Part shown: positions 1 to 8,398 of the stretch, piece after piece | Layout of the letters: every line of letters begins with the position of its first letter | Numbering within the stretch: position 1 is the first letter of the stretch | Source: JACDAN01 sp035711385 | Lineage (GTDB): Bacteria; Actinomycetota; Thermoleophilia; Gaiellales; Gaiellaceae | Assembly: GCA_035711385.1 (NCBI GenBank) | Contig: DASTCG010000077.1 | Coordinates: 1-51,074, forward strand | Reading direction: 5' to 3' | Length of the DNA: 51,074 nt | Notes under the pieces: generated by a model | Database searches by the model: none | What the model was told of the DNA's origin: nothing | What the model saw: the letters and a program-made list of their open reading frames with translations, nothing else | Made by a program: the position numbers and the translations under genes

Positions 1-678
1 GCCGTAGTAGCCGGGGTGGTACACGGCGCGCTCCCCCGGACCGCCGTGGTCCTCGTAGCCGGCGGCGAGCGCGGCGGCGTGGAACGCGCGCACCGTGGCG
101 TCCTCGCGGGCGGGGAACGCGAGGTGGACGTGCTCCGTGAGCGGCCGCCCGTCGATCAGCGAGAAGCTGTAGTCCTCGCCCGTGAACTCCACGCGGTCGG
201 GCTCCTCGTCCCCCAGCCGGATCCCGGCGTGAGGCGCGATGGTCGTGTAGAAGCGCCTGGACGCCGCGAGGTCGGCAACGCGGATCCACAGGTGGTCGAT
301 GCGGCCGTCGGGAACGGGGCGCGCCCGCACGCCGTGCACTGCCTCGGCGCTGTTGCCGTCCGGGTCGAGCAGGAACCCGCCGTAGTCGTCGGGTCCGTAC
401 TCCGTGCGCGGCCCGGGCGCGCCGTCGTCGCGGTATCCGGCGTCGATCCCCGCTTGCCAGAAGGCGTCCACGGCCGCGCGGCTCGGCGCACGGAAGCCGA
501 CGTGCAGGCCGCGGGTCACGGGGTGCTCGCTGTCCGTGAGACCGATGTCCCAGTCCTCCCACTCGACGAGCTCGGCGTTCGCGTGGCTGGGCTCGACCCC
601 CAGCACGGAGAGGACGGTGCGGTAGAACCGCTCGGACGCGGCCAGGTCCGAGACCGCGATGGCGACGTGGTCGAACAC
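1..678 (-). CDS. Tandem VOC (glyoxalase/bleomycin-resistance fold) protein, C-terminus cut by window edge
   Basis: The - strand reads 226 codons without a stop to the window edge. Two vicinal-oxygen-chelate repeats are visible: the first opens FDHVAIAVSDLAASERFY and ends YGGFLLDPDGN; the second opens IDHLWIRVADLAASRRFY and ends at HPGYYG exactly where the window starts, so only the last strand is missing. VOC proteins are metal-dependent dioxygenases, isomerases or resistance proteins; the substrate cannot be told. The start is chosen as GTG 678 because it lies 7 nt after a TAGCCT -10 box (a leaderless arrangement repeated in this window); GTG 681 is possible. A decayed hydrolase gene diverges from the same promoter. 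Confidence 0.8.
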   Translation of the reverse strand, partial: MFDHVAIAVSDLAASERFYRTVLSVLGVEPSHANAELVEWEDWDIGLTDSEHPVTRGLHVGFRAPSRAAVDAFWQAGIDAGYRDDGAPGPRTEYGPDDYGGFLLDPDGNSAEAVHGVRARPVPDGRIDHLWIRVADLAASRRFYTTIAPHAGIRLGDEEPDRVEFTGEDYSFSLIDGRPLTEHVHLAFPAREDATVRAFHAAALAAGYEDHGGPGERAVYHPGYYG

Positions 679-685
679 CACGCCG

Positions 686-695
686 AGGCTACCGT
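686..695. promoter_or_regulatory. Overlapping divergent -10 boxes (VOC gene and hydrolase remnant)
   Basis: On the - strand TAGCCT (691 to 686) is followed by 7 nt and GTG 678. On the + strand TACCGT (690 to 695) is followed by 7 nt and ATG 703. The two hexamers share the TA at 690-691. Both would give leaderless transcripts. Assignment is by pattern only. Confidence 0.45.
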
Positions 696-702
696 CGCGG
701 GC

Positions 703-831
703 ATGCTCGAGCTCGACACCCCGCACGGCCCCGCGCGGGCGCACCTGCATCCCGCCGGCGACGCGGCCGGCGCGCTCGTCCTCGGCCACGGCGCGGGGCG
801 GCGGCGTCGGCGCGCCCTACCTCGTCGAAAA
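703..831 (+). pseudogene. Remnant of an alpha/beta hydrolase (N-terminal strand plus oxyanion-loop region), frameshifted and truncated
   Basis: From ATG 703 the reading frame gives MLELDTPHGPARAHLHPAGD, then GALVLGHGAG. This looks like the start of the small dienelactone-hydrolase-like alpha/beta hydrolases whose usual next residues are GGV-AP-LV. That continuation, GGVGAPYLV, is present but in the next frame, so one extra base near 811-815 has shifted it. The similarity then stops at about 826, where the terminator of the neighbouring tRNA begins; the rest of a normal protein of about 200 residues is missing. The gene has its own plausible -10 box shared with the VOC gene. Seen: two short homologous pieces and a frameshift. 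Inferred: a gene that decayed after a deletion ending at the tRNA terminator. Confidence 0.5.
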
Positions 832-851
832 CCCCGCTGAGCGGGGCTTTC
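827..851 (-). terminator. Intrinsic terminator downstream of tRNA-Ala
   Basis: Stem CCCCGC/GCGGGG (832-837 and 841-846) with a 3-nt loop, flanked by A-run and T-run, so it can work on both strands. It lies directly 3' of the tRNA on the - strand. Confidence 0.75.
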
Positions 852-856
852 GTAGG

Positions 857-929
857 TGGAGCGTACCGGGATCGAACCGGTGACCTCCGGCTTGCAAAGC
901 CGGCGCTCTCCCAGCTGAGCTAACGCCCC
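857..929 (-). tRNA. tRNA-Ala (anticodon TGC)
   Basis: The complement of 857-929 folds as a 73-nt cloverleaf: acceptor GGGGCGT paired with ACGCTCC, D-arm AGCTCAGCTGGGAGAGC, anticodon stem CCGGC/GCCGG with loop TTTGCAA, and T-arm GGTTCGATCC. Anticodon TGC reads Ala codons. The G3:U70 wobble, the classic identity element for alanyl-tRNA synthetase, is present. CCA is not encoded. Confidence 0.97.
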
Positions 930-937
930 GTGCCTTC

Positions 938-943
938 ATGGTA
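938..943 (-). promoter_or_regulatory. Candidate -10 box of the tRNA-Ala gene
   Basis: TACCAT on the - strand ends 8 nt before the mature 5' end of the tRNA, the expected place for a short 5' leader. No clear -35 box was recognised. Confidence 0.35.
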
Positions 944-976
944 AGGCGAGCAGCGGGCTTCCGCTCTCTCCCGCTC

Positions 977-1651
977 CTAGAGCGAGCCCAGAGCGGAGCG
1001 CGCCCGCTCGATGAAGGCCGCCTTCTTCTCGCCTTCCTCGAGGTGCATCGGCTGGCCGAAGGTCAGCTCACTCTCCTGGGGACGCGGCATGATCCGGCCC
1101 TTCGGGAGCACCCTGCTCGCGCCCTGGATCCGGACCGGGACGAGCTCCACGTCCGGGCGCTCGCGGGAGACGTAGTAGAGACCGCTGCGGAACTCCCCGA
1201 TCGTCTCGCCGGAGCCTCTCGTGCCCTCGGGGAACAGGATCAGCGAGTGTTCGTCGCCGAGCCCGGCCAGCATCTGGTCGACTGCCTCGCGCGCATGGCG
1301 GTCGGCGGTCCGGCCGCCGGCGGAGTCGCCGTTTGCCGGCGTGCGATCGATCAGGACCGCGTCGAACACCTTGCGGACGAAGTAGCGGCGAAACCAGTTG
1401 CGTTCCCAGTAGTCACGGCCCGCAACCGGCCGCGTTCGCTCTCGGACGTCCCGGGGCAGCGAGGACCAGATGAGCATGAAATCGAGGTGGCTCGTGTGGT
1501 TCGCGAAGTAGATGCGCTGGCGGGTGTCCTCGATGCGCTCGAGGAAGCGGACGGACTTCGTGGTGATCGACCGAACGGCCAGCACGAGGAGCCAGGCGGC
1601 TGCTCTGCGCCGAAGCTTCCACGAACCGCGACCTGACCGGAGCGCCCTCAC
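977..1651 (-). CDS. 1-acyl-sn-glycerol-3-phosphate acyltransferase family protein (PlsC-like)
   Basis: A 224-residue protein of the LPLAT family, which moves an acyl chain onto lysophosphatidate (or a related acceptor) at the inner face of the membrane. The catalytic motif NHTSHLD (NHX4D) lies near residue 51 and the glycerophosphate-binding motif FPEGTRG near residue 145. A hydrophobic N-terminal stretch WLLVLAV fits membrane attachment. The GTG start at 1651 follows a CATAGT-like -10 by 11 nt. It stands alone between the tRNA and an opposite-strand pair, so its exact acyl acceptor is not shown by context. Length is close to the family norm. Confidence 0.85.
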   Translation of the reverse strand: MRALRSGRGSWKLRRRAAAWLLVLAVRSITTKSVRFLERIEDTRQRIYFANHTSHLDFMLIWSSLPRDVRERTRPVAGRDYWERNWFRRYFVRKVFDAVLIDRTPANGDSAGGRTADRHAREAVDQMLAGLGDEHSLILFPEGTRGSGETIGEFRSGLYYVSRERPDVELVPVRIQGASRVLPKGRIMPRPQESELTFGQPMHLEEGEKKAAFIERARSALGSL

Positions 1652-1702
1652 CTGCGGCTCGGACTATGACTGACACCGCGGGTTTCGGCGCCTCGCTGGG
1701 CG

Positions 1703-1945
1703 GTGCTAGCCGACCCGTGCTCTAGCGTCTGCTTCAAGTGTTTGCGGCTCGGTACCGACAATGAGGAGCATGAACGCTGCTCAATCGGGCCTGACGCCGA
1801 TGCACTCGCCCCGCCGAAGACGGACTCCCCGGTGGAGATAGGTCTCCCCGAGACCGAGCGGGAGATCGAGATCACGCCGCTCGAGGAGCCGGTGCCTGCC
1901 ACCGCTCCCATCGAGCAGCCGGTCGAGGAGCCGGTGGAAGCGTGA
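1703..1945 (+). CDS. Small hypothetical protein with acidic, proline-rich tail
   Basis: Up to 80 residues. The C-terminal third is acidic and rich in P, E and V (REIEITPLEEPVPATAP...VEEPVEA), which suggests a disordered protein. The N-terminal part from GTG 1703 (with CSSVCFKC) looks less protein-like, and the true start may be GTG 1832, giving about 37 residues. Its stop overlaps the GTG of the next gene by 3 nt, so the two are probably translated together. I do not recognise a function. The main support is the tight coupling to the next gene and the residue bias of the tail. Confidence 0.4.
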   Translation: MLADPCSSVCFKCLRLGTDNEEHERCSIGPDADALAPPKTDSPVEIGLPETEREIEITPLEEPVPATAPIEQPVEEPVEA

Positions 1946-2403
1946 CCGAACTCTCGACCGAGCCCATCCTCGGCTGGCGCCTCTGGCACGTGCGACTCCA
2001 TGGTGACGAGTATCGGCTGGAGTCGTTCACCTGGCATCACGTGAGCTGGCCCCCGATGCGCCGGTTCGAGGCCGGCTGCGCGCTCCATCGCGATTCTGCC
2101 CCGGTCGGCGACCACGAATGCGGCATCTACGCCTTCCGGACGCGGGAGCTCGCCGAAGACCTGCTGCGACGCTATACGGGTATTCGCCAGCGCTACGGGC
2201 GCGAGTATCACGAACTGCCCCCGGTCAGGCACGGACGCCCCATCGCCCTCGGCAGCGTCTCGCTCTGGGGGCGGATCCTCGTCCGTGAAAAGGGCTTCCG
2301 AGCCCAGTACGCCTACCCGTACGAGCTCCATCTGATCGGCGGGGACGACGGGATCGCACGCGAGCTTCGCGGCCGTTACGCCGTGGACGTCTCGCGCGAC
2401 TAG
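1942..2403 (+). CDS. Conserved hypothetical protein (GWR-W type)
   Basis: 153 residues starting at a GTG that overlaps the stop of the preceding small ORF. Recognisable pieces are an N-terminal GWRLWHVRLHGDEYRLESF block, a central CGIYAFR block and a C-terminal WGRILVREKGFRAQYAYP block. I recall this arrangement from uncharacterised actinobacterial proteins of similar size, but no function is known to me. There is no signal peptide or membrane segment, so it is probably cytoplasmic. It ends 95 bp before glpF and is separated from it by that operon's promoter region. Confidence 0.65.
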   Translation: MTELSTEPILGWRLWHVRLHGDEYRLESFTWHHVSWPPMRRFEAGCALHRDSAPVGDHECGIYAFRTRELAEDLLRRYTGIRQRYGREYHELPPVRHGRPIALGSVSLWGRILVREKGFRAQYAYPYELHLIGGDDGIARELRGRYAVDVSRD

Positions 2404-2436
2404 TCGCCCCGGCGCGCCGCACCACCTCCGTCCCAC

Positions 2437-2466
2437 GTTGACTTCGCAATCAACATGCGAGATGTT
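2437..2466 (+). promoter_or_regulatory. Candidate promoter and operator of the glycerol operon
   Basis: TTGACT (2438-2443), a 17-nt spacer and GATGTT (2461-2466) form a plausible sigma-70-type promoter 32 nt before ATG 2499. Two inverted repeats overlap it: GTTGA-N8-TCAAC (2437-2454) and AACAT-N5-ATGTT (2452-2466). Their place over -35 and -10 suggests repressor control. The -10 is weak. Confidence 0.4.
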
Positions 2467-2498
2467 CCTCGGCGCAGCCCTACCCAAAAGGGGGTGTC

Positions 2499-3302
2499 AT
2501 GGAAATCTTCACTGCCGAGGTGATCGGGACCGGGATCCTGATCGTGCTCGGAGACGGCGTCGTTGCCGGAGTGCTGCTTGCGCGCTCGAAGGCCGAGAAC
2601 GCAGGCTGGATCGTGATCACGTTCGGATGGGGAATGGCGGTCGCGATGGCCGTCTATGCGGTCGGCCAGTTCAGCGGTGCGCACCTCAATCCGGCCGTGA
2701 CGATCGGCTTTGCGGTCACCGACGTCACGCCGTGGGACGATGTGCCCAAGTACCTGGCCGGCGAGTTCACCGGGGCCTTCCTCGGTGCGATCATTGTCTA
2801 CCTCTCCTACCTGCCACACTGGCGAGTGACTGAGGACCCGGGCCTCAAGCTCGCCGTCTTCTGCACCGCGCCGGCGATCCGGAACAGAGGGGCGAACCTG
2901 CTGACCGAGATCGTCGGGACGTTCATGCTGCTCTTCGGAGTCTTCGCAATCGTCGGACACTTCGCCGCGGCTGGCTCCGGCAGCATCGGGCAAGCAGTGC
3001 TGGCGACCGCTTTCGGCCAGTCCATCGTGCCGCTCCTCATCGGTCTGCTGGTGTTCGCGATCGGACTCTCGCTCGGAGGGCCGACCGGATACGCGATCAA
3101 TCCCGCGCGCGACCTCTCGCCGCGAATCGCACATGCCTTGCTTCCGATTCCCGGCAAGCGAGACGCGGATTGGGACTACGCGTGGATCCCCGTCGTCGGG
3201 CCGATCATCGGGGGGGTGCTCGGGGCGGTCACCTATCAGGCGCTCTTCGCTCCCGGCACCGGCAACCTCGAGGTCATCGGCAGGCTCAGCGGAATGCTCT
3301 GA
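2499..3302 (+). CDS. glpF: Glycerol facilitator / aquaglyceroporin (MIP family)
   Basis: A 267-residue MIP channel with the two half-repeat signatures: SGAHLNPAVT (NPA at 64-66) and GYAINPARDLSPR (NPA at 201-203). The Asp after the second NPAR is the usual mark of glycerol facilitators as opposed to water-only channels. Six hydrophobic segments fit the fold. The ATG at 2499 follows an AGGGGG ribosome site. It opens a glycerol operon (DhaK, DhaL, GlpK downstream on the same strand), which supports glycerol or dihydroxyacetone as substrate. The palindromic promoter region just upstream probably controls the whole set. Confidence 0.93.
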   Translation: MEIFTAEVIGTGILIVLGDGVVAGVLLARSKAENAGWIVITFGWGMAVAMAVYAVGQFSGAHLNPAVTIGFAVTDVTPWDDVPKYLAGEFTGAFLGAIIVYLSYLPHWRVTEDPGLKLAVFCTAPAIRNRGANLLTEIVGTFMLLFGVFAIVGHFAAAGSGSIGQAVLATAFGQSIVPLLIGLLVFAIGLSLGGPTGYAINPARDLSPRIAHALLPIPGKRDADWDYAWIPVVGPIIGGVLGAVTYQALFAPGTGNLEVIGRLSGML

Positions 3303-3322
3303 TCTGAAGGAGTGAGCCAAGC

Positions 3323-4324
<1,002 letters not shown>

Positions 4325-4346
4325 GAGTACTGTGGAGGCCGTGGCC

Positions 4347-4985
4347 GTGACGGTCGAGTACAGCCAAGCTCTCGGCTGGGTGCGGGCATTCTCGTCGTCC
4401 GTGGCCGAGAACAAGGACTACCTGACCAAGCTCGACCAGGCGATCGGCGATGCCGACCACGGAATCAACATGGACCGCGGCATGACCGCGGTCCTCGCCA
4501 AGCTGGACGGCCTCGAGGGCGACGAGGACATCGGCGCCCTCTTCAAGACCGTCGGCATGACGCTCGTCTCGACCGTCGGCGGCGCCGGCGGGCCGCTCTA
4601 CGGAACGTTGTTCATGCAGATAGGCATGGCGACCGCCGGGAAGAGCGAGCTCGAGGCGGATGACTGGGCCGCTGCGCTCGACGCGGCGGTCCAGGGCGTG
4701 CAGATGCGAGGCAAGGCGGAGCCGGGGGACAAGACGATGGTCGACGCCCTGATTCCGGCGAGGGATGCGTTCTCTGCGGCTGTGGCCGACGGCGCTTCGT
4801 TCGAGGAGGCGCTCAGGAAATCGGCTCAGGCAGCCGAGGAGGGCATGCAGGCAACCATCCCGCTCGTCGCCAAGAAGGGCAGGGCGAGCTACCTCGGCGA
4901 ACGAAGCGCCGGCCACCAGGATCCCGGCGCGACGTCTTCCCACCTGCTCGTCAAGACCGCCGCCGAGACCTGGGCCGGCGGGTGA
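4347..4985 (+). CDS. dhaL: Dihydroxyacetone kinase, ADP-binding subunit DhaL
   Basis: About 212 residues. The GDADHGINMDRG motif holds the Asp residues that bind Mg-ADP in DhaL, and GGAGGPLYGTLF is the conserved glycine-rich helix start. In the PEP-dependent system, DhaL-bound ADP is rephosphorylated by DhaM and hands the phosphate to dihydroxyacetone on DhaK. GTG 4347 is preferred because GGAGG lies 8 nt upstream; GTG 4332 or the more distant ATG 4284 (inside dhaK) are alternatives. The gene is 22 nt after dhaK and 21 nt before glpK. Confidence 0.9.
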   Translation: MTVEYSQALGWVRAFSSSVAENKDYLTKLDQAIGDADHGINMDRGMTAVLAKLDGLEGDEDIGALFKTVGMTLVSTVGGAGGPLYGTLFMQIGMATAGKSELEADDWAAALDAAVQGVQMRGKAEPGDKTMVDALIPARDAFSAAVADGASFEEALRKSAQAAEEGMQATIPLVAKKGRASYLGERSAGHQDPGATSSHLLVKTAAETWAGG

Positions 4986-5006
4986 CTCAGATAGGAGGTG
5001 CAGTGG

Positions 5007-6497
5007 ATGGCGCAATACGCCGCAGCGATTGACCAAGGAACGACCAGCACCCGCTTCATGGTCTTCGACCACGGCGGACAGGTCGTCTCGGTCGACCAGA
5101 AGGAGCACGAGCAGATCTATCCCAAGCCGGGTTGGGTCGAGCACGACGCGATGGAGATCTGGCAGCGCACGCAGGAGATGATTCAGGCAGGCCTCGGGAA
5201 GATCCAGGCCTCCGACATCGCCGCGGTCGGGGTGACGAACCAGCGCGAGACGACGGTTCTCTGGGACCGCTCTACCGGAGAACCCGTCCACAACGCGATC
5301 GTCTGGCAGGACACCCGCACGGACCAGATCTGCAACGAGCTGTCCGGCGACGGGGGCCAGGACCGGTTCCGGCCCAAGACCGGGCTCCCGATCGCGACGT
5401 ACTTCTCCGGCCCGAAGATCAAATGGATCCTGGACAACATCGACGGCATCCGGGCTCGGGCGGAGAGCGGCGAGGTGCTCTTCGGGAACATCGACACCTG
5501 GGTGATCTGGCAGCTCACCGGCGGAGCGGACGGCGGCGCCCACGTCACCGACGTGACGAATGCCAGCCGCACGATGATGATGAACCTCGAGACCCTCGAC
5601 TGGGACGACGAGATCCTCGGGATCCTGGGCGTCCCGCGCGCGATGCTGCCGCAGATCCGGGCCTCGAGCGAGGTCTACGGCGAGGCCAAGGGTGGCCTGG
5701 CCGGAATCCCGGTCGCCGGCGACCTCGGCGACCAGCAGGCCGCGCTCTTCGGCCAGACCTGCTTCGCCGTCGGCGAGGCGAAGAACACCTACGGGACGGG
5801 CAACTTCCTGCTCCTCAACACCGGCAACGAGGCCGTCCAGTCGAAGAGCGGCCTGCTGACGACGCTGGGCTACAAGATCGGCGACCAGCCGGCCGTGTAC
5901 TGCCTGGAGGGAGCGATCGCGATCACGGGCGCGCTCGTCCAGTGGCTGCGGGACAACATCGGCCTCATCAAGGAGTCGGCCGAGGTCGAGGAGCTCGCGA
6001 AGACCGTGGACGACAACGGCGGGATCTACTTCGTCCCTGCCTTCTCCGGCCTCTTCGCCCCGTACTGGCGGAGCGAGGCCCGGGGCGCCATCGCCGGCCT
6101 GACCCGGTACGTCAACAAGGGCCACATCGCGCGGGCGACGCTCGAGGCCACGGCGTGGCAGTCCAAGGAGGTCGTGGACGCGATGAACGCCGACTCCGGC
6201 GTGGAGCTCACGTCGCTCAAGGTGGACGGCGGGATGGTCTACAACGAGCTGCTGATGCAGTTCCAGGCCGACGTGCTCGACGTTCCGGTGATCCGCCCGA
6301 CGGTCGCCGAGACGACCTCTCTCGGCGCGGCCTACGCCGCGGGCCTCGCGACCGGGTTCTGGTCCGAGGTCGAGGACCTGCGTGCCAACTGGGGCAAGGA
6401 CAAGGAATGGCAGCCCCAGATGGACGCGGCCGAACGGGACAAGGAGTACGCATACTGGAAGAAGGCCGTAACGCGGACCTTCGACTGGCTGGAATAG
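5007..6497 (+). CDS. glpK: Glycerol kinase
   Basis: 496 residues, the usual GlpK length. FGGY-family signatures are clear: the N-terminal phosphate-binding AIDQGTTSTR, the GNIDTWVIW block, TYGTGNFLL, and the C-terminal KVDGGMVYNELLMQFQADVL. It converts glycerol and ATP to sn-glycerol-3-phosphate, the substrate of the GlpABC dehydrogenase encoded just downstream and of PgsA at the end of the locus. ATG 5007 is chosen because TAGGAGGT sits 7 nt upstream; GTG 4998 is unlikely since it overlaps that site. The stop codon lies inside a 15-bp palindrome followed by a strong hairpin. Confidence 0.96.
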   Translation: MAQYAAAIDQGTTSTRFMVFDHGGQVVSVDQKEHEQIYPKPGWVEHDAMEIWQRTQEMIQAGLGKIQASDIAAVGVTNQRETTVLWDRSTGEPVHNAIVWQDTRTDQICNELSGDGGQDRFRPKTGLPIATYFSGPKIKWILDNIDGIRARAESGEVLFGNIDTWVIWQLTGGADGGAHVTDVTNASRTMMMNLETLDWDDEILGILGVPRAMLPQIRASSEVYGEAKGGLAGIPVAGDLGDQQAALFGQTCFAVGEAKNTYGTGNFLLLNTGNEAVQSKSGLLTTLGYKIGDQPAVYCLEGAIAITGALVQWLRDNIGLIKESAEVEELAKTVDDNGGIYFVPAFSGLFAPYWRSEARGAIAGLTRYVNKGHIARATLEATAWQSKEVVDAMNADSGVELTSLKVDGGMVYNELLMQFQADVLDVPVIRPTVAETTSLGAAYAAGLATGFWSEVEDLRANWGKDKEWQPQMDAAERDKEYAYWKKAVTRTFDWLE

Positions 6498-6546
6498 ACG
6501 AATCGTCTACGAAGGGACCCGGCGGCCAGGTGCGCCGCCGGGTCCC
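6495..6546. terminator. Palindrome and GC-rich hairpin between converging glpK and repeat-protein genes
   Basis: TAGACGA-A-TCGTCTA (6495-6509) covers the glpK stop. Right after it GGGACCCGGCGG (6514-6525) pairs with CCGCCGGGTCCC (6535-6546). There is no T-run, so termination is likely but not certain. Confidence 0.55.
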
Positions 6547-6555
6547 GACGTCCGC

Positions 6556-6777
6556 TTATTCCGACTCGATCCCTTCGGCGAAATCGCCCTTCTTCTCGTC
6601 CTCGGGGTGGTGCTCGACGTCCTCGACGCCCTCGGCGAAGCTCCCCTCGTGCCGGTGCTCGCGCTCCTCGACCCCTTCCGCGAAGTCGCCCTTCATTCCT
6701 TCGGGGTGGTGCTCGGTCTCCTCGACCCCCTCTGCGAAGCTGCCCTCATGCTCGTGCCTGTCCGATTCGTCCGCCAT
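6556..6777 (-). CDS. Small hydrophilic tandem-repeat protein (four SFAEGVE/DFAEGVE repeats)
   Basis: 73 residues from ATG 6777, which has a strong GGAGGAG site 5 nt upstream. The protein is very acidic and His-rich and consists of four copies of a motif G-S/D-F-A-E-G-V/I-E: HEGSFAEGVE, KGDFAEGVE, HEGSFAEGVE and KGDFAEGIE, separated by spacers such as ETEHHPEGM. Repeats 1 and 3 are alike, as are 2 and 4. There is no signal peptide, Cys residue or hydrophobic core, so it is probably disordered. Similar short F-x-E-G repeat proteins occur in actinobacteria, but I know of no tested function. It sits between glpK and glpA on the opposite strand. Confidence 0.8.
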   Translation of the reverse strand: MADESDRHEHEGSFAEGVEETEHHPEGMKGDFAEGVEEREHRHEGSFAEGVEDVEHHPEDEKKGDFAEGIESE

Positions 6778-6850
6778 CTGGCCTCCTCCGTCGACGCGCC
6801 GAGTGTACCCCCGCGCGGACGACGCTTTCTGATGAACTCCAGCGAGTAGC

Positions 6851-8398
6851 GTGGCGTCCATCGAGACTGAAGCGTTGGTGATCGGCGGCGGCTCGACGGG
6901 CACCGGGGTGGCCCGTGATGCAGCCATGCGTGGACTCAAGACGGTGCTCGTCGAGCGCAAGGATCTGGCGGAGGGCACGACGGGCCGGTACCACGGCCTG
7001 CTCCACTCCGGCGGACGGTACGCGGTCAAGGACCCCGAGGCTGCGAAGGAATGCGTGGCGGAGAACGCGATCCTCCGCCGGATCGCATCCGACTGCATCG
7101 AGGACACCGGCGGCCTTTTCGTCTCGACCCCCTGGGACGACCCTGCCTTCGGCGACACGTTCCTCGAGGGCTGCCGGGCGACGGGTGTCCCGGTCGAGGA
7201 GATTCCCGTCGCCGAGGCGCTGCGTCGCGAGGCACGGCTGCACTCGGGCATCTCGCGCGCGTTCTCGGTCCTCGACGCCGCGCTCGATCCCTGGAAGCTC
7301 GTGTGGGGCTGCGCCCGCTCGGCGAAGGAGCATGGGGCGGAGATCCTCCTCTACCACCGAGTCGTCGCGCTCGAGCGGGACGGCGACACGGTAACGGGCG
7401 CAGTCGTGCGCAACGAGCTGACTGGCGAGGAGCTGCGAATCCACGCGGACGTCGTGATCAACGCGGCAGGCGCCTGGGCGGGGCAGATCGCCGAGCTCGC
7501 CGGCGCCCGGGTCAACGTCCTGCCGGGCAAGGGGATCATGATCGCGATGAACCACCGGCTCGTGAACACGGTGGTCAATCGCTGCAAGATGCCGTCGGAC
7601 GGCGACATCATCGTCCCGATCCGCACGGTGTCTGTAATCGGGACCACCGACTCCCCGGTCGACGATCCGGACGAGCTCGAGGTCACCCGGCCGGAGATCG
7701 ACGAGATGCTCGACGAGGGCGAGAAGCTCGTCCCCGGCTTTCGCGAGGCCCGGGCGCTTCGAGTCTGGGCCGGGGCGCGCCCGCTCTTCTCCGCCGAGGA
7801 GGTGGCGGACACGCGCGAGGTGAGCCGTTCGCACGCGCTCATCGACCACCGCGAGCGAGAGGGCATCGAGGGCTTCGTGACGATCACCGGCGGCAAGACG
7901 ACGACGTTCCGGCTCATGGCCGAGGTCGCGGTCGACGCCGCCTGCGCCCAGCTCGGCGTCGAGAGGCCCTGCCGCACGCACGAAGTGCCGCTCCCCGACT
8001 CCGAGGACGGACACTTCTACGAGATCAGCGCTCGGCTGCACGCCCGCGAGCCCGTCCCGAGGTCCGAGGAGCTCATCTGCGAGTGCGAGCTGGTCACACG
8101 CGACCGGCTCGAGCGGGCGATGGAGCGGCGGCGGACGGCGAACCTCGACGACATCCGTCGCACCCTCCGGCTCGGGATGGGGCCGTGCCAGGGCGGCTTC
8201 TGCACGTACCGGGCGACCGGAATCCTCCACGCGGTCGAGCGGCTGGACAACCGCGCCGCGAACGAGGCGATGCTCGCGTTCCTGCAGGAGCGCTGGAAGG
8301 GCGTGCATCCCATCCTCTACGGCCACCAGGCACGACAGGCCCGATTGGACGACTGGATCTTCCAGGGGTTGCTCGGGATCCAGCACGTGCCGACATGA
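6851..8398 (+). CDS. glpA: Anaerobic-type glycerol-3-phosphate dehydrogenase subunit A
   Basis: 515 residues. The N-terminal FAD-binding Rossmann motif is VIGGGSTGTGVARDAA (GxGxxG). The DAO oxidase domain ends near residue 375, and the C-terminal domain contains a BFD-like [2Fe-2S] site: CECE...GPCQGGFC (four Cys). This extra domain separates GlpA from the aerobic enzyme GlpD. GlpA oxidises glycerol-3-phosphate to DHAP and, with GlpB and GlpC, passes electrons to the quinone pool. The GTG start at 6851 has no obvious ribosome site. Its stop overlaps the glpB ATG (ATGA). Confidence 0.93.
   Translation: MASIETEALVIGGGSTGTGVARDAAMRGLKTVLVERKDLAEGTTGRYHGLLHSGGRYAVKDPEAAKECVAENAILRRIASDCIEDTGGLFVSTPWDDPAFGDTFLEGCRATGVPVEEIPVAEALRREARLHSGISRAFSVLDAALDPWKLVWGCARSAKEHGAEILLYHRVVALERDGDTVTGAVVRNELTGEELRIHADVVINAAGAWAGQIAELAGARVNVLPGKGIMIAMNHRLVNTVVNRCKMPSDGDIIVPIRTVSVIGTTDSPVDDPDELEVTRPEIDEMLDEGEKLVPGFREARALRVWAGARPLFSAEEVADTREVSRSHALIDHREREGIEGFVTITGGKTTTFRLMAEVAVDAACAQLGVERPCRTHEVPLPDSEDGHFYEISARLHAREPVPRSEELICECELVTRDRLERAMERRRTANLDDIRRTLRLGMGPCQGGFCTYRATGILHAVERLDNRAANEAMLAFLQERWKGVHPILYGHQARQARLDDWIFQGLLGIQHVPT

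Noticed and set aside
16..840. 274-residue + strand ORF at the left edge
   Set aside because: Mostly the shadow of the VOC gene, which has a clear two-domain protein on the - strand. Only its last 40 codons look like real (decayed) coding sequence.
7051..8394. + strand frame upstream of glpB (long ORF to 9648)
   Set aside because: The first part is glpA in another frame (Arg-rich shadow); the real gene starts at ATG 8395.
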